Shown here piece by piece: positions 10,696-20,588 of a stretch of 64,000 nucleotides of DNA (within the stretch, counting starts at the first letter, position 1; each line of letters starts with the position of its first letter). The notes under the pieces are model-generated. The model was not told the origin of the DNA. It made no database searches and saw nothing but the letters and a program-made list of their open reading frames with translations. Source of the stretch: Pestalotiopsis fici W106-1 (lineage: Eukaryota > Ascomycota > Sordariomycetes > Amphisphaeriales > Sporocadaceae); assembly GCF_000516985.1 (NCBI RefSeq), contig NW_006917092.1:6017888-6081887 (forward strand), read 5' to 3'. The translations under genes and the position numbers were made by a program.

Positions 10696-12375
10696 ATGTC
10701 AACAATTGAGAACCAAAGGTGCATAGTCGAGCCTAAGGACTGGCCGGAGGTCAGTGAATAAATGCCCTGATGTAATACGTATACTGTTGTCATCAAGGCG
10801 ATTTAAACACAGCCACATATGACTAACAACACAGCACGTTAGGGAAGAAAGAACCTTATTGTTTTCACGGCTATGCTCTTGATCTTTAACAGCACCATGG
10901 GAAGCTCACTGCCTACTATGCTTACACCCTATATGGTAGAAGCCTGGGGCCGATGGAGATCAGCAGCGTTTCTACAGAGTGCCCTTCCCATCTCTTCATA
11001 TATGATGGGTTATGTAGTCGGGCCAGTTATTTGTGAGTTGATTGAATTCTGAGGAGTCATGATCCTAGCGCTTTCTCCAACGATAATGAGCTACCAACAT
11101 GCGTTTTACATTTCTAACCATAAACCAAAAGGGGGCCCATGCAGCGAGCACTTCGGCCGGCGACCTGTGACTCGCATATCGACGTTCTCCTTCGTGGCAT
11201 GGTCTCTTGTGGTCTCCATAGCTCCGAACTGGACCGTCTTTCTACTCTTTAGATTCTTAGCCGGGGCCTCAGCAAGCGCTCCTTTTGCTGTTGTAGCTGG
11301 CATCCTCTCCGACTTATACAAGGACCCCCAGCAAAGGGGACGGATTACACACTACTTTCTAATCGCAAGTAAATATCAAGCTCATGGCAATACAATAGCT
11401 AATGCGACACCAGATGGCCGTTTTTGGGCCGCTGTTGGCACCTACTGTCTCAGTAAAGAACCGGATTCTACAAACAACGGCTCCATGGCTAATACAGTGA
11501 AGGGTTTATGCTCGACCTCTATCGGGTGGCGCTGGACCTTCTGGATTGGGCTCGTTTGTGCCGCCGCCTCTGTTATTCCAGTGATTTGGCTTCCGGAAAC
11601 AAACATGCAAGTGCTGCAGCTCGATGAAACGCGGCAATCTCGTGAGGGTACACCTCGCTTCGCTGCTGGAGAGGTGACGCAATTCGTCAAAGTTGTCTTG
11701 GCTCGGCCTTTGCACATGCTGTTTACCGAGTTCATAGTGGCTGTAACCTGTGGTTATCTGGCACTTTGCTACGCAGTATTTTACATGTCATTTCAACTTT
11801 TCCCGCCCATATTTCAAACATTTTATGGTTTGGGCCCCCGTATGACTGGAGTGTGCTTTCTACCCGTCGGTGGTGGCTATCTTCTTTCGCTAATGATAAC
11901 GGCAAAGTATGACGCCAAACTTAATAGTCTCCGAGTGCAAAATAGCTCGTGGGCTAAAAGAGAGGATATGAGACGTTTACCACTTGCATGTATCGGAGGG
12001 CCCATGTTATCTGGATCACTCTTCTGGCTTGGATGGACTACTAAGCAGAGTATACCATATGTCGTGCCAATGTTGGCAGGGGTTCCATTTGGATGCGGCT
12101 TCATGCTTATATTTGCTGCGTTGCTAAATTACTTGTCGGATGCGTACGGGGTATTTGCAGCTAGTGCTAGCGCTACAGCAAGTTTTGCACGTTCTGTCTT
12201 TGCTGCACTGCTTCCATTTGCCGCTTCTCCTTTACTTCAGCATCTTGGGATCTCAAGGGCATGCAGCCTCCTTGGCAGCGTTGCAGCGCTCATGAGTTTG
12301 ATACCCTTCTTTATTATTTGGAAAGGCGAGGTCATACGGTCAAGGTCTAAGCTCTTTAACAGCCTGGAAGGATAG
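10696..12375 (+). CDS. MFS transporter (DHA1-type, possible frameshift)
   Basis: Twelve-helix proton-coupled efflux pump, plasma membrane. Exons: 10696-10749, 10843-11032, 11132-11368, 11414-11452, 11503-12375. Exon 1 ends in DWPE. Exon 2 carries GRKNLIVFTAMLLIFNSTMG (TM1) and runs to GPVIW, followed by GPCSEHFGRRPV, the family A-motif. Later come LSDLYKDPQQRGR, STSIGWRWTFWIGL and LPET, then six more hydrophobic segments to the stop. The expected motif GPLLAPTVSG (TM5) is present at 11426-11452 joined to 11503, but one base out of frame with both flanks. Either a T5 run (11422-11426) carries an indel or the local splicing is unusual. If splicing keeps frame, the TM5 motif is lost. It may export the product of region A. 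Confidence 0.7.
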
Positions 12376-12724
12376 ATATTATGTAAGAATGAGGTGTAGG
12401 CGAAAATGGAGTGAGTAGTACTCATGCAAGAAGCTGTGCTGCGCGGAAGAAATAACAAAAATCAAAATGTGGTCTACTGTGAATGGCTGCACTCCATAAT
12501 GCGAGCAAGATTTGAACTGGGGGTTTTCCGTGCCGATGTGGATTAAAAGAAAAGAAAAAGAGCAATCAGCGAAGAGGCCAAGTTAGGCAAAGAAGATTGC
12601 CAAGCTCTTTCAAGGTGGATGAATGCGTTGATTTGTTCCTGGATAGGTACTAAACGTAGCATAAAACAAACAATGGTAGCAGTGGCCATGAACAGAGGTT
12701 TGTATTGCTACGTTAGGTAGCTAC
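12376..12724. other. Intergenic between convergent MFS and dioxygenase genes
   Basis: Presumably both 3' UTRs. It includes a TAGGTA-type motif and GTAGCTACCTA next to the dioxygenase stop. Confidence 0.4.
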
Positions 12725-13969
12725 CTAATTTGAAGTCGCAGAGAATGGAGTTTCATATGGCTTTTCCGCTTGCAAAGTTAGACGAGCCAGGTGTCTTCGC
12801 GCTTTACTAGTCCAATCCACAATGGCAGAGTGCTGGGTAACGCGATTGTCCCACACCACTACAGTCCCGGGCTCCCATCGTACGCGAACCTGGAAATCAG
12901 CACCATATGAGACGTGATTGTATAAGAATTTAAGAAGAGCTTCGGACTCCTCCTGCTTCATACCCACAATATTTCTCGTGACTAGAGGCGTGTAAGCTGT
13001 GGAATCTGCATGAGGGGAAGAGACCTCACATTGAGGATTGACAAATATGGCCTTTTCTCCAGTCGTGGGATGAGTTCGCACAATGGGATGTTCGGTTACC
13101 ACAGGCGCTCTTCGTGTGACGCTGCCCTTTGCGATTGAAGCCTTGATCTGCTCAGCACCAGAGTGTATGGCCGTAAGGCCGTGGAGACGATGCTGAAATG
13201 CGGGGCTCAGTCGCTCGTATGCTTCAAAACAGTTGGCGAAGAGCGTATCTCCACCGGATTCAGGTTTCTCCAAGACATATAGAAATGTAATTCCAGGAGG
13301 CTGTCGCTCGTAAGTAACGTCGGAATGCCAAACTACAGAGCTTGTGCGCTCGCTGAAAAAATCTTCAAAGCACCGTCATCCCCTGCCCCACGATGCACAA
13401 GATGGATCTGCGGGTATCCCTTTGGTGAGCCAGAGGTTGGATGTACGTGATAACGGCCATAGTATGCACCAAAATCCAAGACATCAGAGATGGGCAGATC
13501 CGCAAACTGTTGTTCCCGAAACACAACTACTTTCCGTTCGGCAACGAAGCGTGCAAGCTGATTCCTCCCAGAATCGCTAAGGGAAGTAAGTTGAAGGCCT
13601 TGAATTTCTGATCCTGTCTTTGGGCTGATCTCGGAAACTTCGACCCCATAACCAAACAGATCAGGATAGGTGGTATCAACCCCCTGACCACGGTCGGCAA
13701 ATGGGAATGCCTCGAGGGGAGGATAACTTTGGTCTGGATCCCAGGTTGGAAGGTAATTTGGGTACTGACTAGAGTAAGCAGACGCTCGATTGGGGCAACG
13801 ACGGTCGACTCACCTTGGCAGCTGGAAATTCTTCGTTACCATTCACTTCGATGTCCTGGTTGAACTTGTTCAAGAACACATCTTTAGATGCCCCTAAATC
13901 ATTATCCATAATGTTGGCCTGTGTATCTGTGGTGGTTGTGAAGTCTTGAGTGGTTCCAGTGACTGTCAT
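12725..13969 (-). pseudogene. TauD/TfdA-type 2-oxoglutarate dioxygenase, frameshifted
   Basis: Fe(II)/2-oxoglutarate-dependent dioxygenase family. Exon 1 is 13969-13814 (52 codons). A 49-bp intron (13813-13765) ends CTAGTCAG. Exon 2 runs from 13764 to the stop at 12725. The reading is typical: YPNYLPTWDPDQ, FREQQFADL, HLVHRGAGDDGALKIF. Just after that point an A6 run on the plus strand (13356-13361) leaves the frame one base short, and the ORF would end in TAG a few codons later. In the shifted frame the protein resumes at once with the iron-binding WHSDVTYE and goes on to WDNRVTQHSAI and RHLARLTL. With one base more the exons would give about 398 aa, the family norm. This is a real inactivation or a homopolymer sequencing error; the sequence alone cannot say. 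Confidence 0.8.
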
Positions 13970-14681
13970 GGCATTCGCGTTTCAATGAATGGCCAGTACT
14001 TCCAGTGACGAATGACTGTCTTGTTATATGCAGAAGATGCGATTCATCACGCATTCTTTATACATGAAGATCAAGTGACTCTTCGGAGGACTTCAATTGA
14101 TGGCTAGTGTATCGACTATGGAATGGCGTAATTAGGCATCAAAATAACGACTTATTTCCAAGAACACATACAATCAGAAGAAGTGTTTCGGTTGACGGGG
14201 AAAAGATACGGGAACTGCTGCGTAATCACCTAACAAACAAGAAATCACGCCATGAAGGCCTTGCGCGTCCTCATTTCGGCTATGAAACCAGCTATGCACC
14301 ATGGTTTGTGTTGTCAGGTAGCGAAACAAAACAGCAATGGTATCCGGACACTGTTTCTGTTGTTGATGCGCCTCTTCTAATTTTTAATGTCTGCTGAACG
14401 ACTTCAGTACCTGATATCTGCCTGAATCCTATATTTAGCTCATATCGGGCAATGAATGCTCTTGTGTTGACTTTTTCCCGAGCCTTTTACTTGCGTGTTC
14501 TGCATATATGTGCAAGTATGCCATGTCAATATGGGGGAATAAATGGTGCGCATTTTTACGCATGTATATAGTTTTGACCATGGAACGTCTGTTGAATATG
14601 AACAACTCAATTAACACAATAACTATTACACAACTCCATCATACCTTTCCGCATGCTAGACTCTCGATACAGCTCCAACAT
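13970..14681. other. Intergenic between two minus-strand genes
   Basis: Promoter of the dioxygenase and 3' flank of the thioesterase. No gene, no recognised regulatory palindrome. Confidence 0.4.
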
Positions 14682-15650
14682 TCAAAGCTTGGTGGCTGCT
14701 GGTCGCAGAATGGACTGCTGCGTCATACTTGCCACAAGTGTACTATCGTTATTCCAAAGCCTAGACTCTGAATAAGTCCGGCCAGCGCCACCAGCAATCG
14801 TGAAAAGCTCCCTGAAATGCCAATTGTTCAAGTCTATGTCGGAGACGAACACTCGCAAGGCAAATTCGAGACTGGAACAGGCACTTGCCATTTCCATTGG
14901 TAGTGAGCTATGGGCCATGGGTACGAATGCGAGAGACGCATCCATCATGAAGCCAAGTGCCGCAGAGTGGTTTGCTTGGGAGGGGACACCATCCTTGAGC
15001 CTGTAGTGCTCGCCCGACGTTTTATCTGTGATTGCCAAACCATCTTGTGTAGTGGGGATCTGAGCTGCTCCTCCAAGGTTCTGAGCCATTACTCCTTCCG
15101 GCGAGTTTCGAATATCAAAAAACTTGTGCATTAGGGCAGAGTCTCTTGTACGTCCATCGAGTTGGTCTTTTGAAATCTTTCCAGTCACGAAGAGATCCTG
15201 ATTCGCCTGTTGTGGGGTTGGAAGATCCTGGGCAATCTTGTATAATTTCAAAGGCGCTGGCGAATAGCTTAGTAGGCTAGCCGGCTCGTTGGTCTGAAAG
15301 TCAAGAATGGCAATCAAGCAGAGCCTATCAGGTTGAGAACCCTCTTGCTTTTGGCTGATTTGTACCTCTCTTGTCGCAAAGGTCCTGGTTTCACGGATGG
15401 TCTTGATCGTCGCGATCAATTTCCGATCAGTTCGCGCAGGGCCTAGGTAGGTTCCAAGGGCTGAATACAAGTGGTGTTTCGGATGTACCGTCTGGTATGC
15501 CGCGGAGATTGCAACACCGAGTGCACAACCACCATAGGCAATATTGGCGACATTGACCATCTTTACTGGGAGGTAGCGAGAAATAAACTCGCTTGGTCCA
15601 GTCTCATCAACGGCCAACTGCTCGAAGACGGTATTGGCATGAGACGCCAT
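14682..15650 (-). CDS. TesB-like acyl-CoA thioesterase (double hot dog)
   Basis: Hydrolase of acyl-CoA or related thioesters, single exon, 322 aa. The N-terminal hot dog carries ANIAYGGCALG, HLYSALGTYLGPA, and RETRTFATREVQISQ, the usual TesB strand. The C-terminal hot dog has DIDLNNWHFRELFTIAGGAG and ends WNNDSTLVASMTQQSILRP, close to the family signature D-G-x-LVAS-x2-Q-x2-xR. TesB-like enzymes of this size occur in fungal fatty-acid metabolism and in polyketide clusters. Here it sits beside a TauD-type oxygenase on the same strand. An acceptor-like TTTGACAG lies just upstream of the ATG, so a short 5' exon is possible. Confidence 0.85.
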   Translation of the reverse strand: MASHANTVFEQLAVDETGPSEFISRYLPVKMVNVANIAYGGCALGVAISAAYQTVHPKHHLYSALGTYLGPARTDRKLIATIKTIRETRTFATREVQISQKQEGSQPDRLCLIAILDFQTNEPASLLSYSPAPLKLYKIAQDLPTPQQANQDLFVTGKISKDQLDGRTRDSALMHKFFDIRNSPEGVMAQNLGGAAQIPTTQDGLAITDKTSGEHYRLKDGVPSQANHSAALGFMMDASLAFVPMAHSSLPMEMASACSSLEFALRVFVSDIDLNNWHFRELFTIAGGAGRTYSESRLWNNDSTLVASMTQQSILRPAATKL

Positions 15651-16744
15651 CTGGGCGGCAGTCCTGTCAAATAATGAAACAAGAACGGATGAGGCAGATT
15701 TTTCAAACGCGGAGAAGTGCCTTTTTGAATATGTGCTGAAGATTTCCTTTTCAAACCAGTCGGAACATGGGGTTTTTTGCTACACAATGATTGCTGTATG
15801 TGTCAAGTTTATCTTTGATCGCGAGAAATAAATGGTTGTTGTTTACTATTTTGATACTGCCTAATATAAAACGCAGGAACAGACCTTGCTTAACGTACTT
15901 GAATTTCCAGTACGTACCTACCTAACCTAGTAGAATGCCACTCTTCCGCGGTTCAAGATTTCTCACTGCGGGGTATTCCCCAGGATTGTCGATCGCATGA
16001 CGACCACTTCCAAATTTGTGCCGATGCGCTATGTCTTGAAGCTTGTGAAGGCGTGAACTTTGGATTTGGAGTATGGGTTGCCGAGCCGAAGGGAGATACC
16101 GAACCTGCTCAACCCGTCCAGGTCAAGTCCCCACGTTGCATGGAGGATGTTGTTGATTGAAGTCGAGGGAAAGTTGCGCCTCATATTGTCTAGCCGAATC
16201 CAGAATGCGCATGCGAGGCAATGTGCGCTTAGTAAGCGGATATAGCGGATGTCATGCAGTTCGGGTCCACACAATGATGACAGTCACCACATACTGTGTA
16301 CCTATCTAGGTACGTAGAGAAATTCCGTACTACAAGAAGGAAGTGTGAACACCGTGCATTCAGAGCCGCAGTGTGCAACCATAGAGTGACTGAACTCTTT
16401 AAACAAATTCAGCTCCGTATTGCATAAATCTCCTTCAGCCTTCCACAAGCCATGGTGGATTCAAATGCTGCAGTTGACTTCTACATACACGAGATTACTT
16501 GGGGTACTTGTGCGCCATTCTTACCGTGATGCGTCTGGTAGGCAACCTGAGCACCCTGACAACGACGCCACCATTTCCGGTTACTATTATTGCATCGGTT
16601 GTAATTGCTATTTTTTTTTTCAGTCTTTTCAATGGCCAAGGATATGAATGAATCAGCCTTACAGAGCACTGCACCCTCATGGAAGAAGTCTTTACTACCT
16701 GCGAACATCACCGTTCATTGAGGGTCACAGGAATTTACCGCACC
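15651..16744. other. Intergenic with TACCTA motif clusters
   Basis: No gene is supported. The TACCTA/TAGGTA words so common between genes of this window occur near 15,905 (GTACGTACCTACCTAACCTAG) and 16,300 (GTACCTATCTAGGTAC). A T10 run is near 16,612. Confidence 0.4.
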
Positions 16745-16960
16745 GTCTCTGTTTATATATTTATAATAAATTATATAATCCTAATTTTACCTTCAAAACA
16801 GTCTTGCATAAATATAAATCTTCCTAACTAGGAAAGGGGATTATAAATGGCTAATTTTGGAGCATTTTCGTGGATTATAGCGAAGATAAAAGGAAAAAAA
16901 AAAAAAACTATTCGCATATCGAATAAAAAAATGCTATTAATGCTTTAAAGACCTAATTTT
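16745..16960. repeat. Repeat segment with a RIP-altered copy at 23.57-23.78 kb
   Basis: AT-rich 215 bp flanking the 3' end of the gag-like ORF. It aligns in the same orientation with about 23,568-23,780: both contain AATAAATTATATAAT, TAATTTTAC, a purine-rich A-run and GCTTTAAA-R-ACCTAATTTTT in the same order. The differences are largely C to T and G to A. An A14 run lies at 16894-16907. Confidence 0.65.
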
Positions 16961-17655
16961 TCTGATGCTCCACCTGATCCATCTGGACATCCACCTCTTG
17001 TACTGCTTGTCTTGGAACGACTTGGAACGGATCGTCGGGAACGGGGGATCTGGAACTCGTCGGAATCGTCGGAATCAGAACCTTGGATCGGGAACGTGAT
17101 GGTCGGGGCCGGGGAGGGAGGTCGGTGGTGCTGTTCACCACAGCTGGTTTCCCGCTTGCGGAGGTGCTTGAACAGTTGATTTCGAGTCTCAAAGATCTGT
17201 TGACAGAACCGGCAAGTCCGATCCGGTGGCGGTGTGACTGGCCGATCGGGAGTGACTGGCCGATCCGGCTGCAGTTGTACAGACTGGAGCTGCTGCTGTA
17301 GCTGTTCAATTGACTGTTGCTGTTGAAGAAATTGCTGCTGTTGTTCACGGACCAGTCGTTTGAGGTCCTCAACCTCACGCTCCAGGGAGTGGATCAGCTG
17401 TTGCTGTTGTTGACGTCGATCACGGGATCCATCTCTTGAGCGTGGCTTGGGAGCTGGTGTTTTCTTCGGCGACTTAGCTGTTTGCGTGAGCCCCTGCTTA
17501 CGTGGCTGGGGGGGAGGAATCTCATGCTGTGGGGACTGCCAACGGGGGCTGGAGGGTGATGTGGCCACTGGATCTGGAGGGGGAATCGGTGACTGATACC
17601 GATAAGGTGGCGAGCAACCGTAGGATAATTCCGTTGACTGGTACAGCTGTTATAC
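16945..17655 (-). pseudogene. Gag-like coiled-coil and zinc-finger ORF relic
   Basis: Open frame on the minus strand from just after a TAA near 17655 to the stop at 16945, with no in-frame ATG. It reads a Pro/Ser/Arg-rich N-terminus, a Gln-rich heptad region (QQQQQLIHSLEREVEDLKRL, then REQQQQ..QQLQ) predicted to be coiled coil, and a C2HC finger: C-x2-C-x12-H-x7-C within TCRFCQQIFETRNQLFKHLR. The tail is Asp/Ser-rich. Fingers of this CxxCxxxF...L..H type are common in gag regions of fungal LTR retrotransposons. Its flanks are repeats and one has a RIP-altered copy, so I take it as an element fragment. It could be an exon of a spliced host gene. Confidence 0.5.
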
Positions 17656-18470
17656 CACACCAGTACTGTAGCGGACCAGTGGTGAGGAAACAGATCTGTA
17701 ATCTGGAGAAGGGTTACGGCGGGAAAGCGGTCCGGAAGAGGGTTAACGATGCTCCGAGGCTTGAAGCAAACGGGCCTTCTCAAAGAGGATCATCCGAAGG
17801 GGTGGCTGTTCCCAGTGTTCCATCGTGGATTAATTGACTGTTGCGGTGTGCAGTCAAATGATGGGTGTTGACTGATGGGAGAGGGTCTTGAAGAAGTCAA
17901 TTGATGGGGTGGATCAGTTGACTGGGGAAGACAATTGAGGTGCCTGAGGGGGTGATAGAGGTCCCAGCTAAGGGTTCCGTCAAAGTCAACAGGTGCGTTG
18001 ACTGGGACCGTACAAAAGGTGACGGATCAGTGAGATTGTATGGGTTTGCCACACAAAATTACTGAGGGTTCAGTACAGTTACGTACTAGGGCAAAAACAA
18101 CAGAGGATCCAGCTAAGGACTCTGTTGTGAAGGTGAGGAACGAACAGCTGTGCGCTGTGGGATCGATCAATTGACGGATCAGTTGACAGGCGTGGACCTG
18201 GCCAACCAATTAACCAACAGGCGTGGGAACCTGGCCGGACCACAATGGGCCGATCTTGAACAAACGGGTGCTCGTGGAAGCTTCAGGCAGCAACTGGTGT
18301 GCTGACAGGGGTGGACCCGGCCAGTGTGTTGTTGAAGACTGAAGGTCGGGAAATGAGGTGTTGTTGAAGGCAAGTACCTAATGTAGGTGGTTGCCGTCAG
18401 GTGTTGTCAACGGGTGTGTTGACAAGGGGACTGGATCAAAGTAATGATCCGTAGGGTTGTTGCCCTACGT
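17656..18470. repeat. TTGAC-rich degenerate short-repeat region
   Basis: Upstream side of the gag-like ORF. The word GTTGAC or its variants recurs every 30-100 bp (17634, 17867, 17918, 17997, 18180, 18420). Longer related units such as GACAGGCGTGGACCTGGCC (18186) and GACAGGGGTGGACCCGGCC (18305) are also present. A relative, GACAGGTGTGGACCTGGGA, is at 21423. This is probably untranslated DNA of the same mobile element. Confidence 0.45.
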
Positions 18471-18884
18471 CTTCCCACGGAGTGATAGGAAGCTTAGCAT
18501 CTGAGTAAGAGTATTCTGAGTAAATTCGATTGATTTATGGCATTATAGCTGCGGGATGGTATTAAATTCCATGTTTTGCTAATTGGTGTGGCCCGTTCGC
18601 TTGTGGACTATGGACAAACTTGTAGTCGGGAATCAAAGTAACAAGCTGGGAAAGTCGGGGAAATTTCCCCAAAAGAAGTTATAATAGAGCAGTCAATTAA
18701 GTAGAAAGATTATGTAAAGAGGATGGTTCCCCCCCCCCAACTCTCATGTCCAGGCACTAAAGCTATCACAAATAATGGCCCGGTGGCCGTGCTTTCCCAC
18801 GTTCCACCTTCCAACTACATGACCGGCGTAAGACTGAATAACAACTACTTGTTAAATTTAACGCCACCGATTCTTTTCTGTGTT
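18471..18884. other. Intergenic, 3' flank of the phosphatase
   Basis: No gene is visible. A C10 run lies at 18729-18738. The last part should be the phosphatase 3' UTR. Confidence 0.4.
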
Positions 18885-20588
18885 TTACAGACCTGCCAGG
18901 CTCAATAAAGCAGCAGCGAAGGCGAAAAATGCTTGAGACTTCGGACCAGTGGCTGAGCTAACAACGGGAGTCGTGGTACCGGTGGTCTTGGGGGATGATG
19001 ACCCGCTGATCATGGGAATTGTAGTGTTGCTAGACAAGGGAACCGTTGGGAAGTTGATGTCTTCTTGACTTGTATTAGCGGCACAGGTCCGGTTCTTGAA
19101 CAAGGTGGCCGAGTCTAGAACACTTCCATTGTTGCTAGCCACGAAGTCGTGCGTCAAGTGCGTGCAGTTGTGAAATGTCAACTTGCTCCATCCATAGGTA
19201 GCATTTGTTGTGTCGAGACCAAAACGGCTGTAATTCTGACGAGGCGACTGTAGCGAATCCAGTCCGTCGTAGTGTCCAGCAGCACCGTTTGTGATGTACC
19301 ATGGGTAGACAGGGTTGTTGAGCTCATTTTCGTCAATTTTTCCCTCAGCCAGTGGCGCTTGACGCTCATAGACATGAGCATGGCCTGAAAGTACCAGATC
19401 GACGTTATACTTGATCAGCAGCGGCTCAAATACATCCTTGCAGGTCCAGCAGATGGTACCGCTGGCGTTAGCGTGGCTAAGATACCAGGGCCGGTGGCCG
19501 GCGACGACAACCCACGGTGTCTTAGAGCGGTCGACCGCCGCCAAGTCAGCTTCTAGCCATGTTGTCTGGGCGTTCAGGATGGTACTCATTGGAGAGGCGC
19601 CCATGCCTTCGGTACCGCCAATTTCGTCTGCTCCAATAAATCCGTGACCAAGATCGGTCTCGGTGTCGAGCTGCACGAAGTGAGTCATGCCATTGTCGAA
19701 GCTGTACCAGAAGTTGCCGGTGCCCCCAGACACATCACTGGGCATTCGGAAGTGGTTCTTGTAGCCGGTAAAATTGGTCTGACCAGGGATGCATATGCTA
19801 TTGGTGTAGGTGATGTTCTTCGCCGAATCCGTGGTGCCACCATTGTCGCAGGTTGCTTCATGGTTGCCAGGACCGACCATATAAGGCTTCGAAGCTGTGA
19901 CTGCCATCATTTCGTCGTAAAAATCATTTAGAATCGACTCGTACACTTTGGAGCCATCGGCAATCGTGGTGTTGGGCAGGAAGCCCTGGATCTCCTCCTT
20001 CAGCCAATAGTCGGCATATGCAATGTCGCCAGGATGCCAAACAAAATCGAATCCCTCCTTGAAGCTAGCGAGCGACTCGATCGTATTGGTCTCGTTAGGC
20101 CGCAGGATATTGGTCTGGCTTACGCCAGAGCCGGCCGACGTTGTCAGGCCTCTGCTGCCCATAGTGCCAAGGTCCACCACGACAGCCACTGAAAAGGATG
20201 TGTCATCACCGGCGGCTTTACTGGTGGTGAAGGTAAGAGGCTCTAGACAATCGCTGGTGTAGTTCAGAGACTTTGGTAAATAGTAGTAAGTGGTGTTGGG
20301 CATGAGGCCAGTGATGCGGACGTGGTTGTTGTAAGTCAGCGAGGTCGGATAAGTGACAGACACATTTGAACGAGCCGTGTTATTGAGATTGGATCTAGAG
20401 AGACCCCACTGCACAGTTGGGCTGTCCAACCGGGACATGGTGTTCCAACTGACAATCATGCCATCATTGCCGTGGTAGGCCAGACGAAGCTGGGGATTGA
20501 TCGAGTCTGCAGAAGCACTACCGATAACGGTGGCAGCCAAGGCGGCTGCCGAGAGCTTAAGACTGTGTCCGGCGGCTTCCAATCTCAT
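18885..20588 (-). CDS. Purple acid phosphatase, secreted, probably GPI-anchored
   Basis: Metallophosphoesterase that releases phosphate at acid pH, extracellular or wall-bound. Intron-less, 567 aa from the ATG at 20588, which opens a signal peptide (LSAAALAATVIGSASA). The frame is open for 36 codons further upstream, but that stretch looks like 5' UTR. An N-terminal fibronectin-like purple acid phosphatase domain (LRLAYHGNDGMIVSWNT) comes first. The metal-binding blocks follow in order: VVVDLGTMGSRG, HPGDIAYADYW, GPGNHEATC, VVAGHRPWY and SGHAHVYER. Many N-glycosylation sequons (NTT, NYT, NGS) are present. The C-terminus is Ser/Thr-rich and ends in a hydrophobic tail (AFFAFAAALLSLAGL), the layout of a GPI signal. 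Confidence 0.93.
   Translation of the reverse strand: MRLEAAGHSLKLSAAALAATVIGSASADSINPQLRLAYHGNDGMIVSWNTMSRLDSPTVQWGLSRSNLNNTARSNVSVTYPTSLTYNNHVRITGLMPNTTYYYLPKSLNYTSDCLEPLTFTTSKAAGDDTSFSVAVVVDLGTMGSRGLTTSAGSGVSQTNILRPNETNTIESLASFKEGFDFVWHPGDIAYADYWLKEEIQGFLPNTTIADGSKVYESILNDFYDEMMAVTASKPYMVGPGNHEATCDNGGTTDSAKNITYTNSICIPGQTNFTGYKNHFRMPSDVSGGTGNFWYSFDNGMTHFVQLDTETDLGHGFIGADEIGGTEGMGASPMSTILNAQTTWLEADLAAVDRSKTPWVVVAGHRPWYLSHANASGTICWTCKDVFEPLLIKYNVDLVLSGHAHVYERQAPLAEGKIDENELNNPVYPWYITNGAAGHYDGLDSLQSPRQNYSRFGLDTTNATYGWSKLTFHNCTHLTHDFVASNNGSVLDSATLFKNRTCAANTSQEDINFPTVPLSSNTTIPMISGSSSPKTTGTTTPVVSSATGPKSQAFFAFAAALLSLAGL

Noticed and set aside
12495..12530. tRNA-like TTCAAATC word on the minus strand
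   Set aside because: No matching acceptor stem, D-arm or anticodon arm could be found within 90 bp.
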